Source: Sphingomonas sp. PP-CE-1A-559
GTDB lineage: Bacteria; Pseudomonadota; Alphaproteobacteria; Sphingomonadales; Sphingomonadaceae
NCBI RefSeq assembly: GCF_004340965.1
Contig: NZ_SLYA01000004.1
Location: forward strand, 62,001 to 126,000
DNA length: 64,000 nt
Reading direction: 5' to 3'
Positions 1 through 7,691 of the stretch are shown here, piece by piece (position 1 is the first letter of the stretch; each line of letters begins with the position of its first letter). A program made the translations under genes and the position numbers. The notes beneath the pieces were generated by a model that was not told the origin of the DNA, ran no database searches, and worked only from the letters and a program-made list of their open reading frames with translations.

Positions 1-1
1 G

Positions 2-307
2 CTGAACCGCGAGCTCGATCGTGCGATGTCCGACTGCAACACCGCCGTGAAGCTCCGCCCCGGCTATGCCGCCTATCTGGACAGCCGCGCGCTGGTGAAC
101 CTGCGTCTCGGCAAGCTCGACGCCGCGCTCGTCGACTATGACGCCGCGGTCAAAGCCAACCCGCGCAACGCCTGGTCGCTCTACACCCGCGCGATCGCCG
201 AACGACGCGCGGGCAAGGTCGAAGCGGCGGACGCGGACCGCAAGGCCGCACTCGCAATCAACCCGAACGTCGCCAAACGCGCGGCGCGGTACGGGCTGGA
301 CGGCTGA
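2..307 (+). CDS. TPR-repeat protein, C-terminal part (5' end outside window)
   Basis: The reading frame is open from the first complete codon of the window to a TGA at 305-307, so this is the tail of a longer gene. The roughly 100 visible residues are Ala/Leu-rich and show the tetratricopeptide pattern: repeats of about 34 residues with motifs such as AYLDSRALVNLRLGKLDAAL and NAWSLYTRAIAERRAGK followed by a helix. TPR proteins are scaffolds for protein-protein contacts, so no specific function can be given from the tail alone. It converges on the GH92 gene that ends at 350, and the 42 bp between them hold no clear terminator. An ATG at 26 is internal and not a convincing start. Confidence 0.75.
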   Translation: MNRELDRAMSDCNTAVKLRPGYAAYLDSRALVNLRLGKLDAALVDYDAAVKANPRNAWSLYTRAIAERRAGKVEAADADRKAALAINPNVAKRAARYGLDG

Positions 308-349
308 CCGGACGCCGACGTCTACCTGCTGGCGCCCGGCGCAGCACCC

Positions 350-2677
350 TTATCGCGGCTGGGATCCGAACGACGGCGGGCGGTCCGCCTTGGCGGTGCC
401 GAACGACGACGGCTTCGGTCCCATCGTGAATTCCAGTTCGCCACCACGTGCGAGGTCGGCGTGCGAGATCCAGTTCCGCGTCCAGGGCTTGCCGTTCCAG
501 CGGACCGACTGGACATAGGGGCTGGCCGGCGCATTGCCCTTCGCAACGACGCGCAACGTGCGGCCCTGGCCGAGATCGACTTGCGCCGCGTCGAACAGCG
601 GCGAGCCAAAGACGTAGATGCCACTGACCGGATCGACCGGGTAGAAGCCGAGCGCCGACAGGATGAACCACGCGCTCATCTGGCCGCAATCGTCGTTGCC
701 GATGACGCCGTCGGGCTCGGCCTTGTACATCTCGGTCAACAGGCGACGCACCATCGCCTGCGTCTTCCACGGCGCGCCCGCATAGGCGTAGAGATAGGCG
801 GCATGCTGGTCCGGCTCGTTGCCGTGCGCATATTGGCCGACCAGCCCGGTGATGTCGGGCGGCGCATTCTTGGGGAGCGTCGACGGCGCGGTGAACAACG
901 CATCGAGCTTCGTCACGAACCCCGCATCCCCGCCGAACAGCGCGATCAGGCCGTAAACATCGTGCTGGTTGAGGAAGGTCGCCTGCCAGCCGTTCGCCTC
1001 GGTATAGTCGCGCTGTTTCTCGGGCTTGTGGCCGAGCTGGATCGGATCGTAGTCGGCCCACCAGCTGCCGTCGGCAAAGCGCGGCCGGGCGAAACAGATC
1101 CTGGGGTCGATGACGTTGCGGTAGTTGAGGCTGCGCTTGCGCAGTGCTGCGGCGTCGGCCTTGGCGCCTGCCGCGTCGGCGAGCACTGCCATCGCCCAGT
1201 CGTCATAGGCGTATTCCTGCGTGCGGCTGACCGACTCCCAGGTCTTGTCCGCGGGCACGAAACCGAGGTAGTAATAGAAGCCGCGGCCAAGCGTGCTGTC
1301 GACGTCCGGAAAGCTGCGATCGAACGCGCGGCTGCGGATCTGCGGCCACGCCGCGGCGTAGTCCGCCTTGATCCCCTTGGCGCAGGCTTCGGCAAGCACC
1401 GACACCGAATGCCAGCCGATCATGCACGCGGTCTCGACGCCCTGCAGCGGCCAGACCGGCGATCCGGTCGGGCTCTGCACGGTCTGGCGGACGAGATCGC
1501 GGGTGAACTGCGCCGCCTTGTCGGGCTGGACGAGGGTGAGCAGCGGATGCAGCGCGCGGTAGGTGTCCCACATCGAATAGGTGCTGAACGCGGGTTCGGC
1601 GGCGGTCGTCTGGTGCACCTTGCGGTCGAGCCCGACATAGCGGCCGTCGCGGTCGGTGAAGAGCGTCGGCGACAGGAACGCGTGATACAGCGCGCTCGCC
1701 ATGATCGTGCGCTGTTCGAGCGTGCCGCCATCGACGCGGACGCGGTCGAGTTCGGCCTGCCACGTGCCCGCCGCCGAGCGCCGCACCGCGTCGAACTGCC
1801 ACCCTGCCGCCTCGCCGTCGAGCGCAGCCTTGGCACCGGCGACGTCGACCGCGGAGATGCCGGTCTTGATCAGGATCGGCGCGCCGCCCGCCTGGTCGAA
1901 GAACAACGCGACCTTCAGGCGGTTGCCGGTGACGCCCTTCGCACCCGCTGGTGCAGGCGCGTCGTCATCGCCGAAGAACTGGACGCGGTCGGGTTTGCGC
2001 GAGAGCTGCATCGCGAAATGGATGCGCCGGCCCTTCGCCCAGCGGTGGACGCGGCGGCTACCCGTCAGCATCCCGTCGGCGGACAGCGCCAGCGAGGCCT
2101 CGTCGATCAACGTGCCCTTGTCCCAGACGTCGAGGATCATGTGCGCGAAGTCGACCAGTATGTGCCCCGGCCCCTGCGGGAAGCTGTAGCGATGGTGGCC
2201 GGTCCGCTCGGTCACGGTCAGTTCCGCGAGCACGCCCGATTCGAGCTTCACGCGGTAATAGCCGGGCTCGGCGAGTTCGTCGGTAAAACGCTGGCGATAC
2301 CCGTCTTCGGGTTTGCCGAGCGCGCCGGGTTTCAGCTGCAACGGCCCGCGCGTCGGCACGACCAGCACGTCGAGCATGTCGCCGATCCCGGTGCCCGACA
2401 GATGCGTGTGACTGAAGCCCATGATCGAGCCATCGTCCTGGTGATAGCCCGAGCACGCATCCCAGCGACTATTGTCGGTATCGGGTCCGAGCTGGACCAT
2501 CCCGAACGGCAGCGACGGGCCGGGATAGGTATGGCCGTGCCCGCCGGTACCGACGAACAAATCCGGCTTGCCCGCGACCGGCGCCGGCGCGGCCGCGGCG
2601 TTGGTGACGGGCAACGCGGCGGCGAGGCTCGCGAGCCCGGTGCCGGCGAGCACCTGGCGGCGGTTGGCGGTGGTCAT
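350..2677 (-). CDS. GH92 family exo-alpha-mannosidase (secreted)
   Basis: This 775-residue protein has the GH92 architecture of calcium-dependent exo-acting alpha-mannosidases that cut alpha-1,2/1,3/1,4-linked mannose from N-glycans or yeast-type mannan. An Ala-rich export leader with an NRRQVLAG start (residues 1-30) suggests a Tat or Sec signal. Family motifs follow: FVGTGGHGHTYPGPSLPFGM near residue 41, a TEAN motif near 560 (usually TEGN) and GNDDCGQMSAW near 662, the last two in the regions carrying the catalytic carboxylates. The length is normal for the family. GGGAG lies 6-7 bases before the ATG. It is the last gene of the leftward mannan operon, 21 bp after the GH125 gene. Family assignment is firm; linkage specificity cannot be read from sequence. 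Confidence 0.93.
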   Translation of the reverse strand: MTTANRRQVLAGTGLASLAAALPVTNAAAAPAPVAGKPDLFVGTGGHGHTYPGPSLPFGMVQLGPDTDNSRWDACSGYHQDDGSIMGFSHTHLSGTGIGDMLDVLVVPTRGPLQLKPGALGKPEDGYRQRFTDELAEPGYYRVKLESGVLAELTVTERTGHHRYSFPQGPGHILVDFAHMILDVWDKGTLIDEASLALSADGMLTGSRRVHRWAKGRRIHFAMQLSRKPDRVQFFGDDDAPAPAGAKGVTGNRLKVALFFDQAGGAPILIKTGISAVDVAGAKAALDGEAAGWQFDAVRRSAAGTWQAELDRVRVDGGTLEQRTIMASALYHAFLSPTLFTDRDGRYVGLDRKVHQTTAAEPAFSTYSMWDTYRALHPLLTLVQPDKAAQFTRDLVRQTVQSPTGSPVWPLQGVETACMIGWHSVSVLAEACAKGIKADYAAAWPQIRSRAFDRSFPDVDSTLGRGFYYYLGFVPADKTWESVSRTQEYAYDDWAMAVLADAAGAKADAAALRKRSLNYRNVIDPRICFARPRFADGSWWADYDPIQLGHKPEKQRDYTEANGWQATFLNQHDVYGLIALFGGDAGFVTKLDALFTAPSTLPKNAPPDITGLVGQYAHGNEPDQHAAYLYAYAGAPWKTQAMVRRLLTEMYKAEPDGVIGNDDCGQMSAWFILSALGFYPVDPVSGIYVFGSPLFDAAQVDLGQGRTLRVVAKGNAPASPYVQSVRWNGKPWTRNWISHADLARGGELEFTMGPKPSSFGTAKADRPPSFGSQPR

Positions 2678-2698
2678 GTGTATCTCCCGGAATTCATG

Positions 2699-4150
2699 TC
2701 AGTAGCGGGCGGCCAGCAAGGCAGGCTTGCGGCGCTCGAGGTCGAGGATCAGCTCGCCGAACAATCCATTGGCCCAGGCGAACCAGCTGCGCGTGAACTT
2801 GCCCGGATCGTCCTTGTCGAAGGACTCATGCATGAACCCGGTGCCGCCATGCGTCGTCTTCAGCCACGCAAGACACTGGTGGATCACCGCGTCGTCGTCG
2901 CTGTTCATCGCGTGCGTGATGATCGACATCGGCCAGATCATGTCGAGCCCGATATGCGGGCCGCCAATCCCGCGCGCGGCGGTGCCGGTGAAGAAATACG
3001 GGTTCCGATCGCTCCACGCGAGCGCGGCGGTGCGGCGGAACAGCGGGTTGCTGCGATCCGCCGCGCCGAGCAGCGGCAGGCCCGACAGGCTCGGCACGTT
3101 GGCGTCGTCCATGAAGATCGCGTTGCCGAAGCCGTCGACCTCGTACGCCCAGACCTCGCCGCCCTGCCCGTCCGGCATCCTGCCATGCGCGCGGAGTGCC
3201 GCCTCGACTTCGGTCGCCAGCGCCTCGCTGTCGGTCGCGCCCGCCATATCGCCGCGGGCCTCGCGCTGGACCGTCGCCAGCATGCGCAGCGCCGACACCG
3301 CGAACAGGTTCGACGAGATCAGGAACGGATAGAGGCACGCATCGTCTGACGGGCGGAACATCGAATGGATCAGGCCGACCTTCCGCGTGGGGGCGCCATA
3401 GCCCTCGAACATCAGCGTCTCGGTCGGCGAGACGTTCAAGCGCTGGAAATGATACGGGCCCTTGCCGTTCTTGCGCTGCTGTTCGCGGAAGGTCGCGACC
3501 GCGCGGCGCATCGCCTTCGCCCACAGATCGTCGAACGGCGTCTTGTCGCGGGTCGCGGTCCAATAGCCGTGCGCGAGCCGCATCGGATAGCAGAGCGAGT
3601 CGATCTCCCACTTCCGCTCGGCTACGCCCGGTTTCATGTCGGTCTGGTCGGTCCGCGCGCCGAGGTTCGACTTGGCGGTCGGATCCTCCATGAACGCGTT
3701 GGCGTAAGGGTCGATCAGGATGCACCGCGCCTGCCGCGCGATCAGCCCGGTGAATACACGGCGCAAGCCGGCATCCTTCGGCGCGAGGTGCACATAGGTC
3801 TGCATCTGCGCCGAACTGTCGCGCAGCCACAGCGCCTCGATATCGCCGGTGATGACGAACGCATCGGGCTTGCCGTCGACCGTGCCGATTTTGACCGTGG
3901 TGTCGAGCGTGTTGGGGTAGCAATTCTCGAACAGCCAGGCGAGTTCGGGGTCGGCGATCTTCGCCTTCACGCGCGCGATCTCGGCCTCGACCGCGGGGCT
4001 GACGAAGCGGCGCTGGCCGCGTGGCGGTCGCTTGCTCACGCGTGGTGCGGCGGCGGCGGCGGCGCGCGGCACGCTCGCGGTGACGGCCAACGCGGCGGCA
4101 CCCGTCATGACGTCGCGTCGACGAAGGCGCATTCCGGTCTCCATGGTCAT
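2699..4150 (-). CDS. GH125 family exo-alpha-1,6-mannosidase
   Basis: This 483-residue protein belongs to GH125 (formerly DUF1237), metal-independent inverting exo-alpha-1,6-mannosidases. A twin-arginine-like leader (RLRRRDVMTGAAALAV) opens the protein and points to export. Conserved signatures include FENCYPNTLDTTV, ITGDIEALWLRDSSAQ, EIDSLCYP (Asp184, candidate catalytic acid) and MHESF (Glu442, candidate base). The chosen ATG at 4150 overlaps the stop of the upstream GH92 gene as ATGA, indicating translational coupling; an in-frame ATG at 4132 would give a shorter leader. An alpha-1,6 enzyme beside three GH92 enzymes supports degradation of branched mannan or N-glycan cores, where alpha-1,6 backbones become exposed once side chains are removed. 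Confidence 0.93.
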   Translation of the reverse strand: MTMETGMRLRRRDVMTGAAALAVTASVPRAAAAAAPRVSKRPPRGQRRFVSPAVEAEIARVKAKIADPELAWLFENCYPNTLDTTVKIGTVDGKPDAFVITGDIEALWLRDSSAQMQTYVHLAPKDAGLRRVFTGLIARQARCILIDPYANAFMEDPTAKSNLGARTDQTDMKPGVAERKWEIDSLCYPMRLAHGYWTATRDKTPFDDLWAKAMRRAVATFREQQRKNGKGPYHFQRLNVSPTETLMFEGYGAPTRKVGLIHSMFRPSDDACLYPFLISSNLFAVSALRMLATVQREARGDMAGATDSEALATEVEAALRAHGRMPDGQGGEVWAYEVDGFGNAIFMDDANVPSLSGLPLLGAADRSNPLFRRTAALAWSDRNPYFFTGTAARGIGGPHIGLDMIWPMSIITHAMNSDDDAVIHQCLAWLKTTHGGTGFMHESFDKDDPGKFTRSWFAWANGLFGELILDLERRKPALLAARY

Positions 4151-6516
4151 CGTCCCGCCACCGGTGCGCTCATCGAGAACGGCGCATCCGCCTTCGCCGA
4201 TCCCCAGGCGGTGTTCGGCGTCGGCCCCATCACGAACCGCAGCGTGCCGCCCTGCTGCAACGCTGCGCGCGTCAGCCAGGGCTTGTCGTGCGGGGTGCCG
4301 TTGAAGCTCGCCGACTGGATGTAGACGTTGCCGGGGCCGTTGTTCGCCGCCTCGATCGTCAGCGTCTTGCCGCCCGGCATCGTCAGCTTCACGGTCTGGA
4401 ACAGCGGGCTGCCGATCGCATATTGCCCGACCGCAGGCGTGACCGGGTAGAAGCCGAGCGCGGAAAACACGTACCACGCCGAGGTCTGGCCATTGTCCTC
4501 ATCACCCGGATAGCCGTCGGGCGCGGGCAAGTAGAGCTTCTTCATCACGTCTCGGACGTGATATTGCGTCTTCCACGGGGCGCCGGCCCAGTCGTAGAGA
4601 TAGGTCATGTGCTGGATCGGCTGGTTGCCGTGCGCATATTGCCCCATGTCGACGATCTGCATCTCGCGGATCTCGTGAATGGTCTGCCCGTAATAGCTGT
4701 CGTCGAAGATCGGCGGCGTGGTGAAGATCGAGTCGAGCCGCTTCACGAACGCCTCGCGCCCGCCCATCAGGTCGGCCAGCCCCTGCACGTCCTGCATCAC
4801 CGACCAGCTGTAATGCAGCGCATTCCCCTCGGTGAACGCATCGCCCCATTTGTACGGGCTGAACGGCGTCGACCAGCTGCCGTCCTTTTTGCGGCCCCGC
4901 ATCCAGCCGCTCTGCGTGTCGTAGAGCTTGCGGTAATTCTGCGCGCGCGTGGCGTAGAGCTTCGCATCCTCGGTCTTGCCCAGTGCCGCCGCAAGCCGCG
5001 AGATCGAGAAGTCGGCAGTGGCGTATTCGAGCGTGCGCGCGGCATTCTCGTTGATGCCGACGTCGTACGGCACATAGCCGAGGCGGTTGTAATATTCGAC
5101 GCCCTCGCGCCCGACCGCGCCGACGACCTTGCCCTTCTTGTCGACCGGGCGGCCCTGCGACGTCGTCGCGTTCTTGACCATCGCCTCATACAAGGTTTCG
5201 ACGTCGAACCCGCGCACGCCGTTGAGGTACGCGTCGGCGATCAGGTTCGCCGAGTTCGATCCGATCATCACGTCGCGGTGGCCGGGGCTGGCCCATTCGG
5301 GCAGCCAGCCGGACTCCTTGTAGGTGTTGACCAGCCCCTGCATGATCTCGCTGTCGCGCTCGGGATACATCAGCGCGAAGAACGGGAAGACTGCGCGCCA
5401 CGTGTCCCAGAAACCGTTGTCGGTGTAGAGGAAGCCCGGGTGCACCTTGCCGTCATACGGGCTGTAGTGGACCGTCTGGCCCTTGGCATCGACCTCGTGG
5501 AACATCCGCGGGAACTGCAGCATGCGGTACAGCGCGGAATAGAAGATGCGGCGGTTGTCGAGGTTGGGATCGGTGACCTGGACGCGGTCGAACTCGCGCT
5601 GCCAGATCGCCTTGGCCTTCGTCCTGGTCTGCTCGAACCCGTCGCCGCCGATCTCGCCGCGCAGGTTTCGCTCGGCCTGTTCCAGGCTGATGAACGACGA
5701 GGCGACCTTGACGCCGACCTGCTCGCCCTTGCGTGTCTTGAAGCTGACGACCGCGCCGACATGATCGCCCTCGCGCGTTGGCGTCGCGGTGACCTGGCCC
5801 TTGCCGTCCCAGGTCTGGCTGACGGTGAAGTCGTGGTCGAATTCCGCGACGAAGTAATTGTGGAAATTGTCGGGCACGCCGCCGTGGTTGTTGCGGACAT
5901 AGCCGGTGATGCGGCGCCTGGCCTTGTCGATCGAGACCATCGAGCCGCCGGCATAGCCGTCGAGGATGATGTGCGCGTCGTTGCTCTGCGGGAAGGTGAA
6001 GCGGAACTGTGCGGCGCGGTTGGTCGGCGCGACCTCCGCGGTCACGTCGTAATCGGCGAGATAGACCTTGTAGCTGTACGGCCGGCTATCCTCCGCCTTG
6101 TGGCTGTACCAGGACGCGCGCTCGTCCTCCTTCACCTTCAGCGCACCGGTCGTCGCCATCAGCGAGAACGCAGCGTAGTCGTTCATCCAGGGACTGGGCT
6201 GGTGCGTCTGCTTGATGCCGTTGATCTTGTTCGCGTCGTAGGTGTAGCCCCAGCCGCTGGTCGTCTTGCCGGTGACCGGCGTCCAGAAGTTCATTCCCCA
6301 CGGCACCGCCACCGCGGGATAGGTATTGCCGTAGGACAAAGTGTAGTCGGAATCGGTCCCCATCAGCGGGTTGACCAGATCGACCGAAGGCTGATCCTGC
6401 GGCTGCATCGCGCCGTTGGAAGTAGCTTGAGCCAGAATCGGCGCGGGCGCGACGAGCGCAAGCGACGCGACCGCCGCTACCGTGCCGCGCAAATTGGCGA
6501 TCGCCCTGTTTCTCAC
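4147..6516 (-). CDS. GH92 family exo-alpha-mannosidase (secreted)
   Basis: The second GH92 protein (789 residues) has a Sec-type signal peptide ending near APILAQA. It shows DLVNPLMGTDSDYTLSYGNT at the start of the mature part, TEGNALHYSW (Glu563) and GDEDNGQTSAWY (near residue 672), which replaces the more usual GNDDxGQMSAW. The HGNxP motif reads HGNQP here but HGNEP in the other two GH92 proteins, so this paralogue may prefer another linkage; that is inference. The start is GTG at 6516, overlapping the TGA of the GH43-like gene as GTGA, with GGGAG about six bases upstream. It overlaps the GH125 start at its 3' end, so all three enzymes are translationally coupled. Confidence 0.93.
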   Translation of the reverse strand: MRNRAIANLRGTVAAVASLALVAPAPILAQATSNGAMQPQDQPSVDLVNPLMGTDSDYTLSYGNTYPAVAVPWGMNFWTPVTGKTTSGWGYTYDANKINGIKQTHQPSPWMNDYAAFSLMATTGALKVKEDERASWYSHKAEDSRPYSYKVYLADYDVTAEVAPTNRAAQFRFTFPQSNDAHIILDGYAGGSMVSIDKARRRITGYVRNNHGGVPDNFHNYFVAEFDHDFTVSQTWDGKGQVTATPTREGDHVGAVVSFKTRKGEQVGVKVASSFISLEQAERNLRGEIGGDGFEQTRTKAKAIWQREFDRVQVTDPNLDNRRIFYSALYRMLQFPRMFHEVDAKGQTVHYSPYDGKVHPGFLYTDNGFWDTWRAVFPFFALMYPERDSEIMQGLVNTYKESGWLPEWASPGHRDVMIGSNSANLIADAYLNGVRGFDVETLYEAMVKNATTSQGRPVDKKGKVVGAVGREGVEYYNRLGYVPYDVGINENAARTLEYATADFSISRLAAALGKTEDAKLYATRAQNYRKLYDTQSGWMRGRKKDGSWSTPFSPYKWGDAFTEGNALHYSWSVMQDVQGLADLMGGREAFVKRLDSIFTTPPIFDDSYYGQTIHEIREMQIVDMGQYAHGNQPIQHMTYLYDWAGAPWKTQYHVRDVMKKLYLPAPDGYPGDEDNGQTSAWYVFSALGFYPVTPAVGQYAIGSPLFQTVKLTMPGGKTLTIEAANNGPGNVYIQSASFNGTPHDKPWLTRAALQQGGTLRFVMGPTPNTAWGSAKADAPFSMSAPVAGR

Positions 6517-7691
6517 ATCGCTCTCCCTGAATTTCGTGTCGGCTTCTGCACGCCGATCGGTCGCGGCTTCACGCCCGCATCGGTCATCACCACCGGCTCG
6601 ATCCGACCATCGGCGGCAAAGACCATCCTGTCGATCGCGATCTGCCGGTGTTCGCCGCGATCGGTGTCGAGCGGGCGGCGGTGATACGCGATGTACCAGT
6701 CGTCGGTACCGGGCACGTTGACCACCGAGTGATGCCCCGCCCCGCGCGCGATACGCAGGTCCTGCGACAGGATCTTGCCGCGCGGCGTGAACGGCCCGGT
6801 CGGTCCCGGCCCGGTCGCATAGGCGACGCTATAGTCCGGGCCGGTCCAGCCGCCCTCCGACCACATCAGGTAATAGACGCCCTTGCGCTCGATCATGAAC
6901 GAGCCCTCGACATAGCCGGGCGGCGTCACTTCCTTGTAGGTCGAGCCATCGGCGAACGGCAGGATGCGCTTGAGGTCGGGGCTGAGTCGGACGACGTTGC
7001 AATGCTTCCAACCGCCGTAGAACAGATAGACCTGGCCATCGTGATCGCGAAACGCGAACGGGTCGATCGGTTGCGCGCCGTTGTGGAACGCGCCGACCAG
7101 CGGCTTGCCGATCGCGTCCTTGAACGGACCACCGGGCCGGTCGCTGACCGCGAGGCCGATCCCGCCAAGCTCCGCATCGCTCTGAATGTCGTTCGCGCTG
7201 AAGAACATATAATAGCGACCGTTCGCCTGGATCACCGATGGCGCCCAGATCGCATACGCCGCCCACGCTGCGTTCCGCACGTCGAACACGTGGTCGTGCT
7301 TGGTCCAGTGTACCAGGTCGGATGACGAGAACGCGTTGAAAAAGGTCTGCATCCCGTAGGACGGGCGCACCGTCTTACGCTGACGCGCGAGCTTTTGCGC
7401 GGCCGAGAAACGGCTCGTGACGTCGGGCTTGCCGTAGTGATCCGAATAGGTCGGATAGATCCAGTAGCGGCCGCCGAATACCCGGATCTCGGGGTCGGCA
7501 TACCAGCCGGGAACGATCGGGTTCGACGCACTCGCCAGCCCGCACATCATCAGAGCCGACGCGGTCAGCGCGATCCGAACCCCGCGCCGTCCATGCGCTT
7601 CGCCCGCGCCCTGCGGCTTGGCGCTTCGAGACAAAAGAGGGTAGCGCCGCGAAGGCGCCACCCGAGAGACAAGCCGATCAAACCAGGTCAT
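6513..7691 (-). CDS. GH43-like five-bladed propeller glycosidase
   Basis: The body of this protein is a family 43-type beta-propeller hydrolase. NPIVPGWYADPEI carries the expected base Asp, IDPFAFRD the middle Asp, and YVEGSFM the acid Glu. GH43 enzymes are usually alpha-arabinofuranosidases or beta-xylosidases; the substrate here is unknown, and the context suggests a side group on a mannan. The annotated ATG at 7691 shares a base with the receptor stop (TGATG). The signal-like hydrophobic stretch (RIALTASALMMCGLASA) starts only at about residue 40, and a terminator-like hairpin lies inside the first codons. A later start, such as the TTG near 7634, would give a normal signal peptide. The 3' end overlaps the GH92 start. 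Confidence 0.82.
   Translation of the reverse strand: MTWFDRLVSRVAPSRRYPLLSRSAKPQGAGEAHGRRGVRIALTASALMMCGLASASNPIVPGWYADPEIRVFGGRYWIYPTYSDHYGKPDVTSRFSAAQKLARQRKTVRPSYGMQTFFNAFSSSDLVHWTKHDHVFDVRNAAWAAYAIWAPSVIQANGRYYMFFSANDIQSDAELGGIGLAVSDRPGGPFKDAIGKPLVGAFHNGAQPIDPFAFRDHDGQVYLFYGGWKHCNVVRLSPDLKRILPFADGSTYKEVTPPGYVEGSFMIERKGVYYLMWSEGGWTGPDYSVAYATGPGPTGPFTPRGKILSQDLRIARGAGHHSVVNVPGTDDWYIAYHRRPLDTDRGEHRQIAIDRMVFAADGRIEPVVMTDAGVKPRPIGVQKPTRNSGRAM
7631..7663 (-). terminator. Terminator-like hairpin after the TonB receptor gene
   Basis: On the minus strand a 10-bp stem (GGGTGGCGCC / GGCGCTACCC, one mismatch) with loop TTCGC is followed by TCTTTTGT. It lies 28 bases past the receptor stop, inside the annotated 5' end of the GH43-like gene. 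It could end most receptor transcripts and let a fraction read through to the enzymes. Confidence 0.6.

Noticed and set aside
461..3349. A 962-codon open frame on the plus strand, and a 798-codon one at 4288-6684
   Set aside because: They lie antisense to GH92/GH125 genes with recognised catalytic motifs. Their products are Arg/Ala/Gly-rich with no domain, as expected for shadows in high-GC DNA.
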